Shown here in pieces: positions 1 to 8,079 of a stretch of DNA of 38,211 nt. The stretch covers positions 1-38,211 of the forward strand of contig JBIKZA010000018.1 in the NCBI GenBank assembly GCA_044354975.1, in the 5' to 3' direction. Origin of the DNA: CAIZGX01 sp044354975. Lineage in GTDB: Bacteria; Bacteroidota; Bacteroidia; Flavobacteriales_D; Sanyastnellaceae. A program made the translations under genes and the position numbers. The notes under the pieces are model-generated. The model was not told where the DNA came from, ran no database searches, and saw nothing but the letters and a program-made list of their open reading frames with translations. Numbering within the stretch: the stretch's first letter is position 1; the number at the start of each line of letters is the position of its first letter.

Positions 1-545
1 AACATAGCAGAGCTGTTCGGACAAGTCGCTACGCAGGCACCACATCCAATACAAGTTGCCGCGTCGAACGCTTTATCTGCATCGTCTTTCGGAATAGGAA
101 TCGCATTCGCGTCCATGGTTCTTCCTGAAGTATTCACAGAAACGAATCCACCCGATTGAATAATTCGGTCGAATGCTGCGCGGTCTACCATCAAATCTTT
201 CACCACTGGGAAACCTTCTGCTCTCCATGGTTCAATGTAAATGGTGTCACCGTCTTTGAACGAACGCATGTGCAATTGACAAGTGGTTACACCGCGGTTT
301 GGACCGTGCGCTTCACCGTTAATGAACATACTGCACATTCCACAAATACCTTCACGGCAATCGTGGTCAAACGCAATAGCATCTTCGCCCTTGCGAATAA
401 TTTGCTCATTCAACATGTCAATCATTTCTAAGAAAGACATATCCGGAGATACACCGCCCAATTGGTAGGTCTCCATTTTTCCAGCAGCAGTGCTGTTGGA
501 CTGACGCCAAACTTTTAGCGTAAGGTTCATGTTTCCGTTGCTCAT
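1..545 (-). CDS. sdhB: Succinate dehydrogenase/fumarate reductase iron-sulfur subunit (partial, C-terminus outside window)
   Basis: Electron-transfer subunit of complex II: it passes electrons from the SdhA flavin through iron-sulfur clusters to quinone. About 181 residues are visible. The [2Fe-2S] loop CREGICGMC and the first part of the ferredoxin-like cluster-binding segment, CIGCGACVATCPN, are both seen. The remaining cysteines for the other clusters lie beyond the left edge. The ATG at 545 follows the sdhA stop codon by one base, so the two are translationally coupled in an sdhC-sdhA-sdhB operon. Family assignment is secure. Whether the enzyme runs physiologically as succinate dehydrogenase or fumarate reductase cannot be read from this sequence. 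Confidence 0.95.
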   Translation of the reverse strand, partial: MSNGNMNLTLKVWRQSNSTAAGKMETYQLGGVSPDMSFLEMIDMLNEQIIRKGEDAIAFDHDCREGICGMCSMFINGEAHGPNRGVTTCQLHMRSFKDGDTIYIEPWRAEGFPVVKDLMVDRAAFDRIIQSGGFVSVNTSGRTMDANAIPIPKDDADKAFDAATCIGCGACVATCPNSSAM

Positions 546-546
546 C

Positions 547-2547
547 TTATTTGTATGATCGTTGTTGAACTTTAATGTTTTCGTATATCAAATCTTCTTT
601 GTGCATCTTCGGAGCAGATGGATCACCTGTAAACTCCCATGCAGCAACATAACTATATGTTTCATCTACACGCAGTGCTTCACCTTCTTCCGTTTGGAAT
701 TCTTCACGGAAGTGACCACCGCAAGATTCGTTACGATCTAATGCATCTAAACACATCAATTCACCTAACTCAATGAAGTCGGCAACACGCGTTGCTTTTT
801 CCAATTCGGTGTTCACTCCGGTCATTCCTCCAGGAACTTTAACATTCTTGTAGAAATCTTCACGAATCTTACGAACCTCAGAAATGGCGAATTCCAAACC
901 TTCTTTGCTACGCGCCATTCCGCAATAATCCCAAATAATTTTACCCAATTTCTTGTGGTAAGTATCTACGGTTTCAGTTCCTGTTGTTTTGAAAAAGCCT
1001 TCCAATCTTTCTCTTACAGCCTTCTCTGCTTCTACAAATTCTGGAGTTTTGGTTGAAATAGCACCGGTGCTAATTTCATCAGCCAAATAATTTCCTATTG
1101 TATATGGAAGTACGAAATATCCGTCTGCCAATCCCTGCATCAATGCAGATGCACCTAAACGGTTCGCACCGTGGTCACTGAAGTTGGCTTCTCCGCAGGC
1201 GTAACAACCCGTAACGGTTGTCATTAACTCATAATTTACCCAAAGACCACCCATTGTATAGTGAACAGCGGGATAAATCATCATAGGCGTCTGATAAGGA
1301 TTCTCAGCAACAATTTGCTCATACATCTGGAACAAGTTTCCGTATTTCCCCGCAACCACTTTCCTTCCTAATTCACGAATTTGATCTTCCGTAGGGTTGT
1401 GAATTCCCTGCACCGTTGCAGCGGTTTTACCGTAACGCATAAACGCAGATGCAAAATCTAAGTATACTGCTTCACCCGTTGCATTTACCCCGAAGCCCGC
1501 ATCACAACGCTCCTTAGCAGCACGCGACGCAACGTCACGAGGAACCAAGTTTCCGAAAGCTGGATAACGACGCTCTAAATAATAGTCGCGACGTTCTTCA
1601 GGAAGATCGGTTGGTTTTAATTTCTTCGCGCGAATAGCTTCCGCATCTTCTTTGTGAAGCGGAACCCATATACGTCCGTCGTTACGCAACGACTCAGACA
1701 TCAAAGTCAATTTAGACTGGTGGTCACCACTTACTGGAATACACGTTGGGTGAATCTGTGTGAAACAAGCATTCGCAAATGCAGCACCTTTGCGGTGCGC
1801 GCGCCATGCCGCTGAAACATTCGATCCCATTGCGTTGGTTGAAAGGAAGAAGACGTTTCCGTATCCACCTGTGCACAACACAACCGCGTGACCACTGTGA
1901 CTTTCAATTTCACCCGTAACCATGTTACGTGCAATAATTCCTCTCGCCTTTCCATCTACAATAACCAAATCCATCATTTCATGGCGGTTATACAACTTCA
2001 CACTACCCTTACCTATCTGACGGCTTAACGCAGAGTATGCACCCAACAAAAGTTGTTGTCCCGTTTGTCCTTTCGCATAAAACGTACGAGAAACTTGTGT
2101 TCCTCCGAAAGAACGATTGTCCAATAACCCGCCGTAATCGCGAGCAAATGGAACACCTTGCGCCACACATTGGTCAATGATGCTCGCGCTTACTTCAGCC
2201 AAACGGTGAACGTTTGCCTCTCGTGAACGATAGTCACCACCTTTAATGGTATCGTAAAACAAACGATAGGTACTGTCACCATCGTTCATGTAATTCTTCG
2301 CTGCGTTAATACCACCTTGCGCCGCAATAGAGTGCGCACGACGTGGGCTGTCTTGAAAACAAAAGGCTTTCACCTTGTAACCCATTTCCGCCAAAGAAGC
2401 AGCTGCAGAAGAACCAGCCAAACCGGTTCCAACAACAATCACTTCAATGTTTCTCTTGTTCGAAGGATTCACCAAACGAACTGAGTTTTTGTACTTGGTC
2501 CACTTTTGATCAAGTGGCCCTTCTGGAATTTTACCGTCTAACTTCAT
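547..2547 (-). CDS. sdhA: Succinate dehydrogenase/fumarate reductase flavoprotein subunit
   Basis: Catalytic subunit oxidising succinate to fumarate on the cytoplasmic side of the inner membrane. The 666 residues include the Rossmann dinucleotide motif VVGTGLAGSSAAA near residues 38-50, the covalent FAD histidine in RRAHSIAAQGG (His72), the substrate-site segment FTQIHPT, and the conserved PRDVASRA arginine region. The length suits the long type B flavoproteins paired with a single diheme cytochrome b. It lies 22 bases after sdhC and one base before sdhB. No truncation or missing key residue is evident. Confidence 0.96.
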   Translation of the reverse strand: MKLDGKIPEGPLDQKWTKYKNSVRLVNPSNKRNIEVIVVGTGLAGSSAAASLAEMGYKVKAFCFQDSPRRAHSIAAQGGINAAKNYMNDGDSTYRLFYDTIKGGDYRSREANVHRLAEVSASIIDQCVAQGVPFARDYGGLLDNRSFGGTQVSRTFYAKGQTGQQLLLGAYSALSRQIGKGSVKLYNRHEMMDLVIVDGKARGIIARNMVTGEIESHSGHAVVLCTGGYGNVFFLSTNAMGSNVSAAWRAHRKGAAFANACFTQIHPTCIPVSGDHQSKLTLMSESLRNDGRIWVPLHKEDAEAIRAKKLKPTDLPEERRDYYLERRYPAFGNLVPRDVASRAAKERCDAGFGVNATGEAVYLDFASAFMRYGKTAATVQGIHNPTEDQIRELGRKVVAGKYGNLFQMYEQIVAENPYQTPMMIYPAVHYTMGGLWVNYELMTTVTGCYACGEANFSDHGANRLGASALMQGLADGYFVLPYTIGNYLADEISTGAISTKTPEFVEAEKAVRERLEGFFKTTGTETVDTYHKKLGKIIWDYCGMARSKEGLEFAISEVRKIREDFYKNVKVPGGMTGVNTELEKATRVADFIELGELMCLDALDRNESCGGHFREEFQTEEGEALRVDETYSYVAAWEFTGDPSAPKMHKEDLIYENIKVQQRSYK

Positions 2548-2569
2548 TGGAAGTAATTTTTAATCCGAA

Positions 2570-3256
2570 TTATTTAACCCAACCGAAGTACATCGCAACT
2601 GGCATAGATGCGAACAGTACTGATATCACAACTGCATATACTGAACCTGCCAATTCAATGGTTGAAGCATATTTTCTGTGGTTCAATCCCAACGACTGAA
2701 ACGCGCTTCTGAATCCATGAAACAGATGCCAGAACAAAGAAAAACAGCCGAGTAAATAAATAACCACAGCCATCGGGTTCTTGAACACCAACAACATCTC
2801 TGCAAATAAATTCTCGTGCATGACGCCGTCGATCTTCACGTGACTTGGCATAACAGTTAAACCTGTTACACGCGTCTTCAACCAAAAATCTTTTAGGTGA
2901 ATAACCAAGAAAATCAAAATCAAGGTTCCCAGTAAAGCCATGCTTCTTGAATACCAGGTGCTGCTTGCAGATGGCTTGTTATAGGCATATTTAATCGGAC
3001 GCGCTTTACGATTTTGGAAGTAAAGCATTAGTCCGTCTACGATGTGAAGAATCAACCCTAGGAATAAACCAATTTCCATGGTTCGCACTATTAGATTGGT
3101 TCCCATGAAATGTCCCCATTCGTTGAAGGTTTGCCCTCCATCGTTAAAGAAAATCATAGCGTTAATTCCCGCGTGAACGACAAGGAACGAAATAAGGAAT
3201 AAGCCTGTTACGGCCATCCAATATTTCTTAATGAGTGAAGATGTAAAAAGACCCAT
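2570..3256 (-). CDS. sdhC: Succinate dehydrogenase cytochrome b subunit (type B, five-helix)
   Basis: Membrane anchor of complex II that binds haem b and the quinone. From the chosen ATG the protein has 228 residues starting MGLFTSSLIKKYWMAVTG. Several hydrophobic helices and conserved histidines (for example His28 in VVHAGINAM, and the LHIVDGL and LFHGFRSAF segments) match the single-subunit SdhC used by Bacteroidota, so no sdhD is expected. An in-frame start 14 codons upstream (3298) is possible. I rejected it because the extra residues do not look like family sequence and because a -7-like element lies at 3278-3285. First gene of sdhC-sdhA-sdhB. Confidence 0.93.
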   Translation of the reverse strand: MGLFTSSLIKKYWMAVTGLFLISFLVVHAGINAMIFFNDGGQTFNEWGHFMGTNLIVRTMEIGLFLGLILHIVDGLMLYFQNRKARPIKYAYNKPSASSTWYSRSMALLGTLILIFLVIHLKDFWLKTRVTGLTVMPSHVKIDGVMHENLFAEMLLVFKNPMAVVIYLLGCFSLFWHLFHGFRSAFQSLGLNHRKYASTIELAGSVYAVVISVLFASMPVAMYFGWVK

Positions 3257-3277
3257 AATGGTTTTTGTTTTGCTGTG

Positions 3278-3285
3278 CGAAAATA
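3278..3285 (-). promoter_or_regulatory. Putative -7 element of the sdhCAB promoter
   Basis: On the minus strand this reads TATTTTCG, close to the Bacteroidota -7 consensus TAnnTTTG, and would give a leader of roughly 15-20 bases before the sdhC ATG. It sits in a 16-base block (3275-3290) identical to one upstream of rplM. A TTTG at 3311-3314 is 25 bases away, longer than usual, so the -33 assignment is weak. Confidence 0.4.
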
Positions 3286-3394
3286 CAATCGGAATCACTT
3301 ATACAGCAGACAAATTATTTAGAATTTATTCAAATAGACCCACGAACTGTGGCAGCCCCTCAACGCAGATCTACATTGAAATAAATTACATGCA

Positions 3395-3422
3395 AAAAGG
3401 GCTGTCCGAAGACTGCCCTTTT
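3395..3422 (-). terminator. Rho-independent terminator after tsf
   Basis: The arms AAAAGGGC (3395-3402) and GCCCTTTT (3415-3422) pair. Inside them GTC/GAC pair around a CGAA loop after one T-T mismatch. On the minus strand the hairpin starts 21 bases after the tsf stop and ends in a T run, as expected for an intrinsic terminator closing the rpsB-tsf unit before the sdh promoter. Confidence 0.85.
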
Positions 3423-3443
3423 CTAGTTCTAATTCAATTTGAA

Positions 3444-4268
3444 TTACAATCCGAAACGTAAGAAACCAGAGATAGCTAAATCTTTATCTACTGACTTCAC
3501 GTATTGACCAACGCTTAATTTGCTGTCTTTAATGAATTCTTGATTCACCAAAGTAGTTTCCTTAAACCACTTGTTCAAACGACCCATTGCAATTTTCTCA
3601 GCCATTTCAGCAGGTTTGCCTTCGTTGATAGCCAATTCTTTTCCAATTTCGATTTCTTTTAATTTCAATTCTTCTGGAACTGAAGACTCATCCAATGCAA
3701 CTGGAGCCATAGCTGCAGTTTGCATAGCAACATCTTTAGCAACATCGTTAGAAGTTTCTTTGTTGAAACCAACGATAGAAGCCAATTTGTTACCCGGGTG
3801 GTTATAGCAATAAACGAATCCAGCATTGATTTGAGCTGCCTGAGACAAATCAATTTTTTCTCCGATTTTACCAATTTCCTCAGTAATTCTTTCTTCAATA
3901 GTTAAAGAGGTTCCAGGATAAGTTAAAGCCTTCACTGCTTCTGGGTTGTTCGCGTTGTTCGCGATAGCAGCATCCAAAATAGCGGTTGCAAAACTTACGA
4001 AACCTTCGTTTTTCGCTACGAAATCTGTTTCGCAGTTCAAAACTATAATGTAACCACCGGTGTTGTCTGCACTAGCCTTAGCTAAAACAACTCCTTCTGT
4101 TGCATCGCGATCTCCGCGGCTTGCAGCCACTTTCTGACCTTTCTTACGAAGCAATTCAACTGCCAATTCGAAATCACCTTCCGCTTCGGTAAGTGCTTTC
4201 TTGCAATCCATCATACCCGCACCTGTCATGGTGCGAAGCTTATTTACATCTGCTGCTGTAATATTCAT
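3444..4268 (-). CDS. tsf: Elongation factor Ts
   Basis: Guanine-nucleotide exchange factor for EF-Tu. The 274-residue protein starts MNITAADVNKLRTMTGAGMM, and the N-terminal UBA-like domain carries the signature MTGAGMMDCKKAL. The EF-Tu-contacting motif LNCETDFVAKNEGF follows. The length is normal for the family. It lies 27 bases downstream of rpsB, the classic rpsB-tsf pair, and is closed by a strong hairpin terminator. Nothing unusual is seen. Confidence 0.97.
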   Translation of the reverse strand: MNITAADVNKLRTMTGAGMMDCKKALTEAEGDFELAVELLRKKGQKVAASRGDRDATEGVVLAKASADNTGGYIIVLNCETDFVAKNEGFVSFATAILDAAIANNANNPEAVKALTYPGTSLTIEERITEEIGKIGEKIDLSQAAQINAGFVYCYNHPGNKLASIVGFNKETSNDVAKDVAMQTAAMAPVALDESSVPEELKLKEIEIGKELAINEGKPAEMAEKIAMGRLNKWFKETTLVNQEFIKDSKLSVGQYVKSVDKDLAISGFLRFGL

Positions 4269-4295
4269 GATTCAAAAAATTAATTCGTTAAAAAA

Positions 4296-5075
4296 TTAAG
4301 CCTTTGGCGTGCGCTTACGCGTAGCTGGCTTTCTATCTTCTTTCTTTTCAGCTGTTGCTGGAATTTCTTCACCTGTATCCTTATCCGTTTTACGCTCAGC
4401 CAATCCTTCAGCAATAGCTTCAATAGCTACATCTAAAATTTTGCTGATAGACTTTGTAGCATCATCGTTTGCTGGAATAGCGAAATCGATTTTACGTGGA
4501 TCGCTATTGGTATCAACCATTGCGAATACTGGAATACCCAAACGCATAGCTTCTGCAACTGCGATATGTTCTTTCATTACATCAATAACGAATAATGCAG
4601 CAGGAACACGGTTCATGTCTGCAATAGAACCTAAGTTCTTACGCATTTTAGTAACAGTACGAGTCATTTGAAGACGCTCTCTCTTGCTCATGGTAGCAGC
4701 AGTTCCGTCAGCTTCCATTTTCTCAATAGAAGTCATTTTACGAACCGCCTTACGAATGGTAACGAAGTTCGTTAACATTCCACCAGGCCAACGCTCTACA
4801 ACGAAAGGCATTCCGATAGCGCTTACTTTTTCAGCAACGATATCTTTCGCTTGTTTCTTGGTAGCAACGAATAGGATTTTCTTTCCAGATTTTGCGATTT
4901 GACGCATTGCGTTGCAAGCTTCTTCAAGCTTAACAATAGTCTTGTTCAAATCAATAATGTGAATTCCTTTTTTCTCTCCGAAGATATACGGAGCCATGTT
5001 TGGATTCCATTTGCGGCTAAGGTGTCCGAAGTGTACTCCGGCATCTAGCAATTCATCAAAAGTAACTTTTGCCAT
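4296..5075 (-). CDS. rpsB: 30S ribosomal protein S2
   Basis: Small-subunit ribosomal protein of 259 residues. The start MAKVTFDELLDAGVHFGHLS and the core segments KWNPNMAPYIFGEKKGIHII and ERWPGGMLTNF are diagnostic. After the conserved core the protein ends in a charged Lys/Glu/Arg tail of about 35 residues, a variable extension probably exposed to solvent. Upstream lies a 124-base gap after rpsI that holds a terminator-like hairpin, so rpsB probably has its own promoter there. Downstream is tsf. Confidence 0.97.
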   Translation of the reverse strand: MAKVTFDELLDAGVHFGHLSRKWNPNMAPYIFGEKKGIHIIDLNKTIVKLEEACNAMRQIAKSGKKILFVATKKQAKDIVAEKVSAIGMPFVVERWPGGMLTNFVTIRKAVRKMTSIEKMEADGTAATMSKRERLQMTRTVTKMRKNLGSIADMNRVPAALFVIDVMKEHIAVAEAMRLGIPVFAMVDTNSDPRKIDFAIPANDDATKSISKILDVAIEAIAEGLAERKTDKDTGEEIPATAEKKEDRKPATRKRTPKA

Positions 5076-5186
5076 TTTCTATTTTATTCTTGTTTACGTT
5101 CTCTAAAAGTCAACCCCAAAGTAGCCATACCGAAATACGAGTCTTTGAAGTTTGGATGCTAAACAAGCTCGATAAGCTTTCCAAAA
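5076..5186 (-). other. Intergenic leader between rpsI and rpsB
   Basis: No reading frame of note. The interval must contain whatever promoter and leader serve rpsB if the upstream hairpin terminates. I see TATTTCG- and TACTTTG-like strings on the minus strand but no convincing pair of -33 and -7 elements. A short palindrome AAGCT-CGATA-AGCTT lies at 5165-5179. No recognised ribosomal-protein leader structure could be assigned by eye. Confidence 0.3.
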
Positions 5187-5216
5187 AGTTCTCCAGCGAT
5201 TAACGCTTAGAGAACT
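5187..5216 (-). terminator. Hairpin over the rpsI stop codon, probable terminator or attenuator
   Basis: The arms AGTTCTC (5187-5193) and GAGAACT (5210-5216) pair, continued by AGCG (5195-5198) with CGCT (5204-5207) across a small internal loop. The apical loop contains the rpsI stop codon (5200-5202). On the minus strand the stem is followed by a run of five T (5187-5183). A terminating ribosome would mask the structure, so read-through into rpsB could depend on translation. Confidence 0.6.
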
Positions 5217-5598
5217 GGAAGCGTGCACGAGCCTTACGTTGACCGAACTTCTTACGTTCAACCATACGTGGATCACGAGTGGTAAGACCTTCAGCTTTTA
5301 AGGCTGGCTTCCAATCGGGATTAAGTTCTATTAATGCTTTGCTGACAGCCAAACGAACTGCTTCCGCTTGACCAGTCATTCCACCACCGTTGATGTTCGC
5401 TTTGAAATCGTACTTCCCTTCGTTTCCAGTTAGGATGAAAGGTTGGTTAACGCGGTACTGAAGCACCAACGTTGGGAAATAATGTGCGTAATCTTTTCCG
5501 TTGATTTCAAATTTACCTGTTCCTTCTGAAAGGTAAACACGTGCTACTGCGGTCTTACGACGACCTGAAGTATTGGTATATTGCGTAGTAGTTGCCAT
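5200..5598 (-). CDS. rpsI: 30S ribosomal protein S9
   Basis: Small-subunit protein of 132 residues. The segment GRRKTAVARVYL near the N-terminus, the central NGGGMTGQAEAVRLAVSKAL, and the C-terminal RKKFGQRKARARFQFSKR are characteristic. The C-terminal SKR tail reaches the ribosomal P site in known structures. It lies 8 bases after rplM, the conserved L13-S9 pair. Its stop codon lies in the loop of a hairpin followed by a T run. Confidence 0.97.
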   Translation of the reverse strand: MATTTQYTNTSGRRKTAVARVYLSEGTGKFEINGKDYAHYFPTLVLQYRVNQPFILTGNEGKYDFKANINGGGMTGQAEAVRLAVSKALIELNPDWKPALKAEGLTTRDPRMVERKKFGQRKARARFQFSKR

Positions 5599-5606
5599 TG
5601 ACTAAA

Positions 5607-6056
5607 TTATCCTTTTAAAGTATAAACTGATGGTTGTTGAGCTGTTTGTTCGTGGTTAGTACCTGCATAAACATACAAGTTTCTAAATACTTCACGACCC
5701 AAACGATTCTTTGGAAGCATTCCGCGAATAGCCATCTCAACCATTGCAGTTGGATGCTTAGCCATCATTTCTTTCGGGCTAGCGAAACGTTGTCCTCCAG
5801 GATAGCCTGTGTAACGTATGTAAACCTTCTCGTCCCACTTCTTTCCAGTAAGTGCGATTTTCTCTGCGTTTACAACTATCACATAGTCTCCACAGTCTGC
5901 GTGTGGTGTAAACAATGGTTTGTGCTTACCGCGAAGCACAGCTGCTACTTCACTTGACAAACGTCCAAGATTCTTTCCTTCTGCATCAACAATCAACCAC
6001 TGCTTATTCGCAGATTCCTTGTTTGCCGATGGTGTTTTGTAACTCAACGTATCCAT
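5607..6056 (-). CDS. rplM: 50S ribosomal protein L13
   Basis: Large-subunit assembly protein of 149 residues, normal length. Recognisable segments are KQWLIVDAEGKNLGRLSSEV, LRGKHKPLFTPHADCGDYV, and AIRGMLPKNRLGREVFRNL. It is the first gene of rplM-rpsI. A good promoter match lies 44-74 bases upstream of its ATG, leaving a leader of about 40 bases. The 139-base gap to queA (6057-6195) otherwise holds only AT-rich sequence with no gene. Confidence 0.97.
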   Translation of the reverse strand: MDTLSYKTPSANKESANKQWLIVDAEGKNLGRLSSEVAAVLRGKHKPLFTPHADCGDYVIVVNAEKIALTGKKWDEKVYIRYTGYPGGQRFASPKEMMAKHPTAMVEMAIRGMLPKNRLGREVFRNLYVYAGTNHEQTAQQPSVYTLKG

Positions 6057-6099
6057 TTTATCTCTATTCTTAAAGTCAGTTCCCTAAAATTTGGGGGTG

Positions 6100-6130
6100 C
6101 GAAAATACAATCTTTTTTCTTATCTGCAAA
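6100..6130 (-). promoter_or_regulatory. rplM-rpsI promoter (Bacteroidota-type)
   Basis: On the minus strand TTTG (6130-6127), a 19-base spacer, then TATTTTCG (6107-6100). The spacing matches the Bacteroidota primary sigma pattern (TTTG/TAnnTTTG) with one mismatch in the -7 box. The -7 part sits in a 16-base block shared exactly with the sdhC promoter region. Confidence 0.6.
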
Positions 6131-6195
6131 CACTTTTCAACATTTCTTTCATGAAAACATTAAATTTTCACGAATCAACTTGTTTCTTGGTGCTT

Positions 6196-7245
6196 TTAGA
6201 TGATCAACATAGCGTCACCATAGCAGAAGAATCTGTATTTCTTCTTAATGGCTTCTTTGTAGGCTTCCATAACGAAATCATACCCTCCAAAGGCAGTTGT
6301 CATCATTAACAACACACTTTGTGGCTCATGAAAATTCGTAATTAAGCTATCTGCTATCTGGAAATCGTGCGGTGGGAAAATAAATTTACTCGCCCATCCG
6401 TCAAACGCTTTCAATGTATTGTTCGTTCCCACGCTGCTTTCAAAAGCACGAAGTGTTGTTGTTCCAACAGCACAAACTCGCTTTCCCTTTTCTCTTGCGT
6501 CATTCACTAAATCAGCAGTCACTTCAGGAATAATCAATTGCTCGCTGTCTGTCTTGTGCTTTGTTAAATCTTCCACTTCCACTGTTCTAAACGTACCCAA
6601 TCCAATGTGCAACGTCAATTCAGCCATGTGAATTCCAGCAATTTCCAAACGCTTGGAAAGCTGTTTTGAAAAGTGAAGACCCGCTGTTGGTGCGGCAACT
6701 GCCCCTTCATACTTCGCGTAAATCGTCTGATAACGCTCTGCATCTTCTGGTTCAACCGGACGCTCAATGTATTTCGGAAGTGGCGTTTCGCCTAGGCTAT
6801 AAACCAACTTTTTGAAATCTTCATGAGGACCGTCGTACAAGAAACGAAGCGTTCTTCCACGAGAAGTAGTGTTATCTATAACCTCGGCTACCAACTCGTC
6901 GTTTGGACCGAAATACAATTTATTTCCAATACGAATTTTACGAGCTGGATCTACTACGGTGTCCCAAAGCAGACTCTTGTCGTTCAATTCACGCAACAAG
7001 AAAACCTCGATCATGGATCCAGTCTTTTCTTTATTGCCATACATACGCGCAGGGAAAACCTTCGTGTTGTTGTTCACCATTACATCGCCTTCGCTAAAAT
7101 AATCTAGCAAATCACGAAATTTCTTGTGCTCAATCTTTCCAGTCTTACGGTCCAATACCATTAATTTGGAATCGTCGCGGTGAGGCAAAGGATGCTGAGC
7201 TATTAATTCTTTAGGCAATTCATATTTGAATTGACCCAATTTCAT
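6196..7245 (-). CDS. queA: S-adenosylmethionine:tRNA ribosyltransferase-isomerase
   Basis: Transfers and isomerises the ribosyl group of SAM onto preQ1-modified tRNA to give epoxyqueuosine. The protein has 349 residues from the ATG at 7245, starting MKLGQFKYELPKELIAQHP; four extra in-frame codons upstream (7257) are less likely. Family motifs visible include the PLPHRDDSKLMVLDR region, YAKYEGAVAAPTAGLHFS, and GTTTLRAFES. It follows truB by 48 bases, where a TACTTTCG string (7281-7288) might give an internal promoter. It ends the coaBC-to-queA unit. Confidence 0.96.
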   Translation of the reverse strand: MKLGQFKYELPKELIAQHPLPHRDDSKLMVLDRKTGKIEHKKFRDLLDYFSEGDVMVNNNTKVFPARMYGNKEKTGSMIEVFLLRELNDKSLLWDTVVDPARKIRIGNKLYFGPNDELVAEVIDNTTSRGRTLRFLYDGPHEDFKKLVYSLGETPLPKYIERPVEPEDAERYQTIYAKYEGAVAAPTAGLHFSKQLSKRLEIAGIHMAELTLHIGLGTFRTVEVEDLTKHKTDSEQLIIPEVTADLVNDAREKGKRVCAVGTTTLRAFESSVGTNNTLKAFDGWASKFIFPPHDFQIADSLITNFHEPQSVLLMMTTAFGGYDFVMEAYKEAIKKKYRFFCYGDAMLII

Positions 7246-7293
7246 TGTGGAAATCAAGGTGTTATTATTTAAGTGGGGGGCGAAAGTACGAAA

Positions 7294-8079
7294 TCAAAAA
7301 GCCTTTGTAAAGACCTTTTTCACCGAGTCATCGCTAAAATGCTCATTTACAGCTTCATAACTAGGGTAAAATAACTTCACCCAGTCCATTGGACTCTTCG
7401 CTTCGTCTACACGAAACGGAAAACTCTCTGTTCTTCGCAAGGCGCTCAGGTATCCGCCAACGCCCAATCTCTGCCCAAAATCATTCGCTATAGACCGGAT
7501 GTACGTCCCTTTCGAACAACGTATGCGAAACGACACTTCCTTTCCATCAAAATCACTCAATTCAAACGTTTCAATTTCAATTAAGTTTTCGCGCATTTTC
7601 ACTTCTTCATTTTTCCGTGCCATTTCATAAGCACGAACCCCATCGATTTGTTTTGCGCTGTAAACAGGAGGCATCTGCAGTTTCTCTCCAATGAACAACT
7701 TCGCAACTTCCTCTAATTGCTGTAGTGTTAAATGATCTGTAGATTGAAAATTCTCGGGCAATGTTTCCTTATCGAAACTAGGCGTGGTTGCGCCCAATAA
7801 AATCTTACCTGTATACTCTTTCGTGCCGCCCTGAATGTCTTCAATAGCTTTAGTCATTTTGCCTGTGCAAACAACCAAGAGCCCTGTTGCCAAAGGATCT
7901 AGCGTGCCTGCATGTCCAATTTTAAACTTCGGAAATTTTCCTTCGCTACGTAATATCCATTTCAACTTTCCTACAACATCGAAACTGGTCCAATTCAGCG
8001 GTTTGTCGACCAAAAGAATTCGGCCGTCCAACAACTCATTCGCATCAGACACTGAACAAAGTTTTTGAAAGTCGTACAT
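7294..8079 (-). CDS. truB: tRNA pseudouridine(55) synthase
   Basis: Isomerises U55 of the tRNA T-loop to pseudouridine. The 261-residue protein carries the catalytic motif GHAGTLDPLATGLL with the nucleophilic aspartate at residue 61, then KEYTGKILLGATTPSFD and the RCSKGTYIRSIANDFG segment typical of TruB. The ATG overlaps the recN stop in a TAATG junction, so translation is coupled. No C-terminal PUA domain is apparent, giving a short family member. Confidence 0.96.
   Translation of the reverse strand: MYDFQKLCSVSDANELLDGRILLVDKPLNWTSFDVVGKLKWILRSEGKFPKFKIGHAGTLDPLATGLLVVCTGKMTKAIEDIQGGTKEYTGKILLGATTPSFDKETLPENFQSTDHLTLQQLEEVAKLFIGEKLQMPPVYSAKQIDGVRAYEMARKNEEVKMRENLIEIETFELSDFDGKEVSFRIRCSKGTYIRSIANDFGQRLGVGGYLSALRRTESFPFRVDEAKSPMDWVKLFYPSYEAVNEHFSDDSVKKVFTKAF

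Noticed and set aside
2343..2699. Open frame antisense to sdhA and sdhC
   Set aside because: It overlaps two well-supported genes and has no recognisable domain or promoter.
6152..6170. Hairpin TGAAAA-N7-TTTTCA downstream of queA
   Set aside because: The stem is only A/T-rich with a single G-C end pair, and no T run follows on the queA strand, so it is not a credible terminator.
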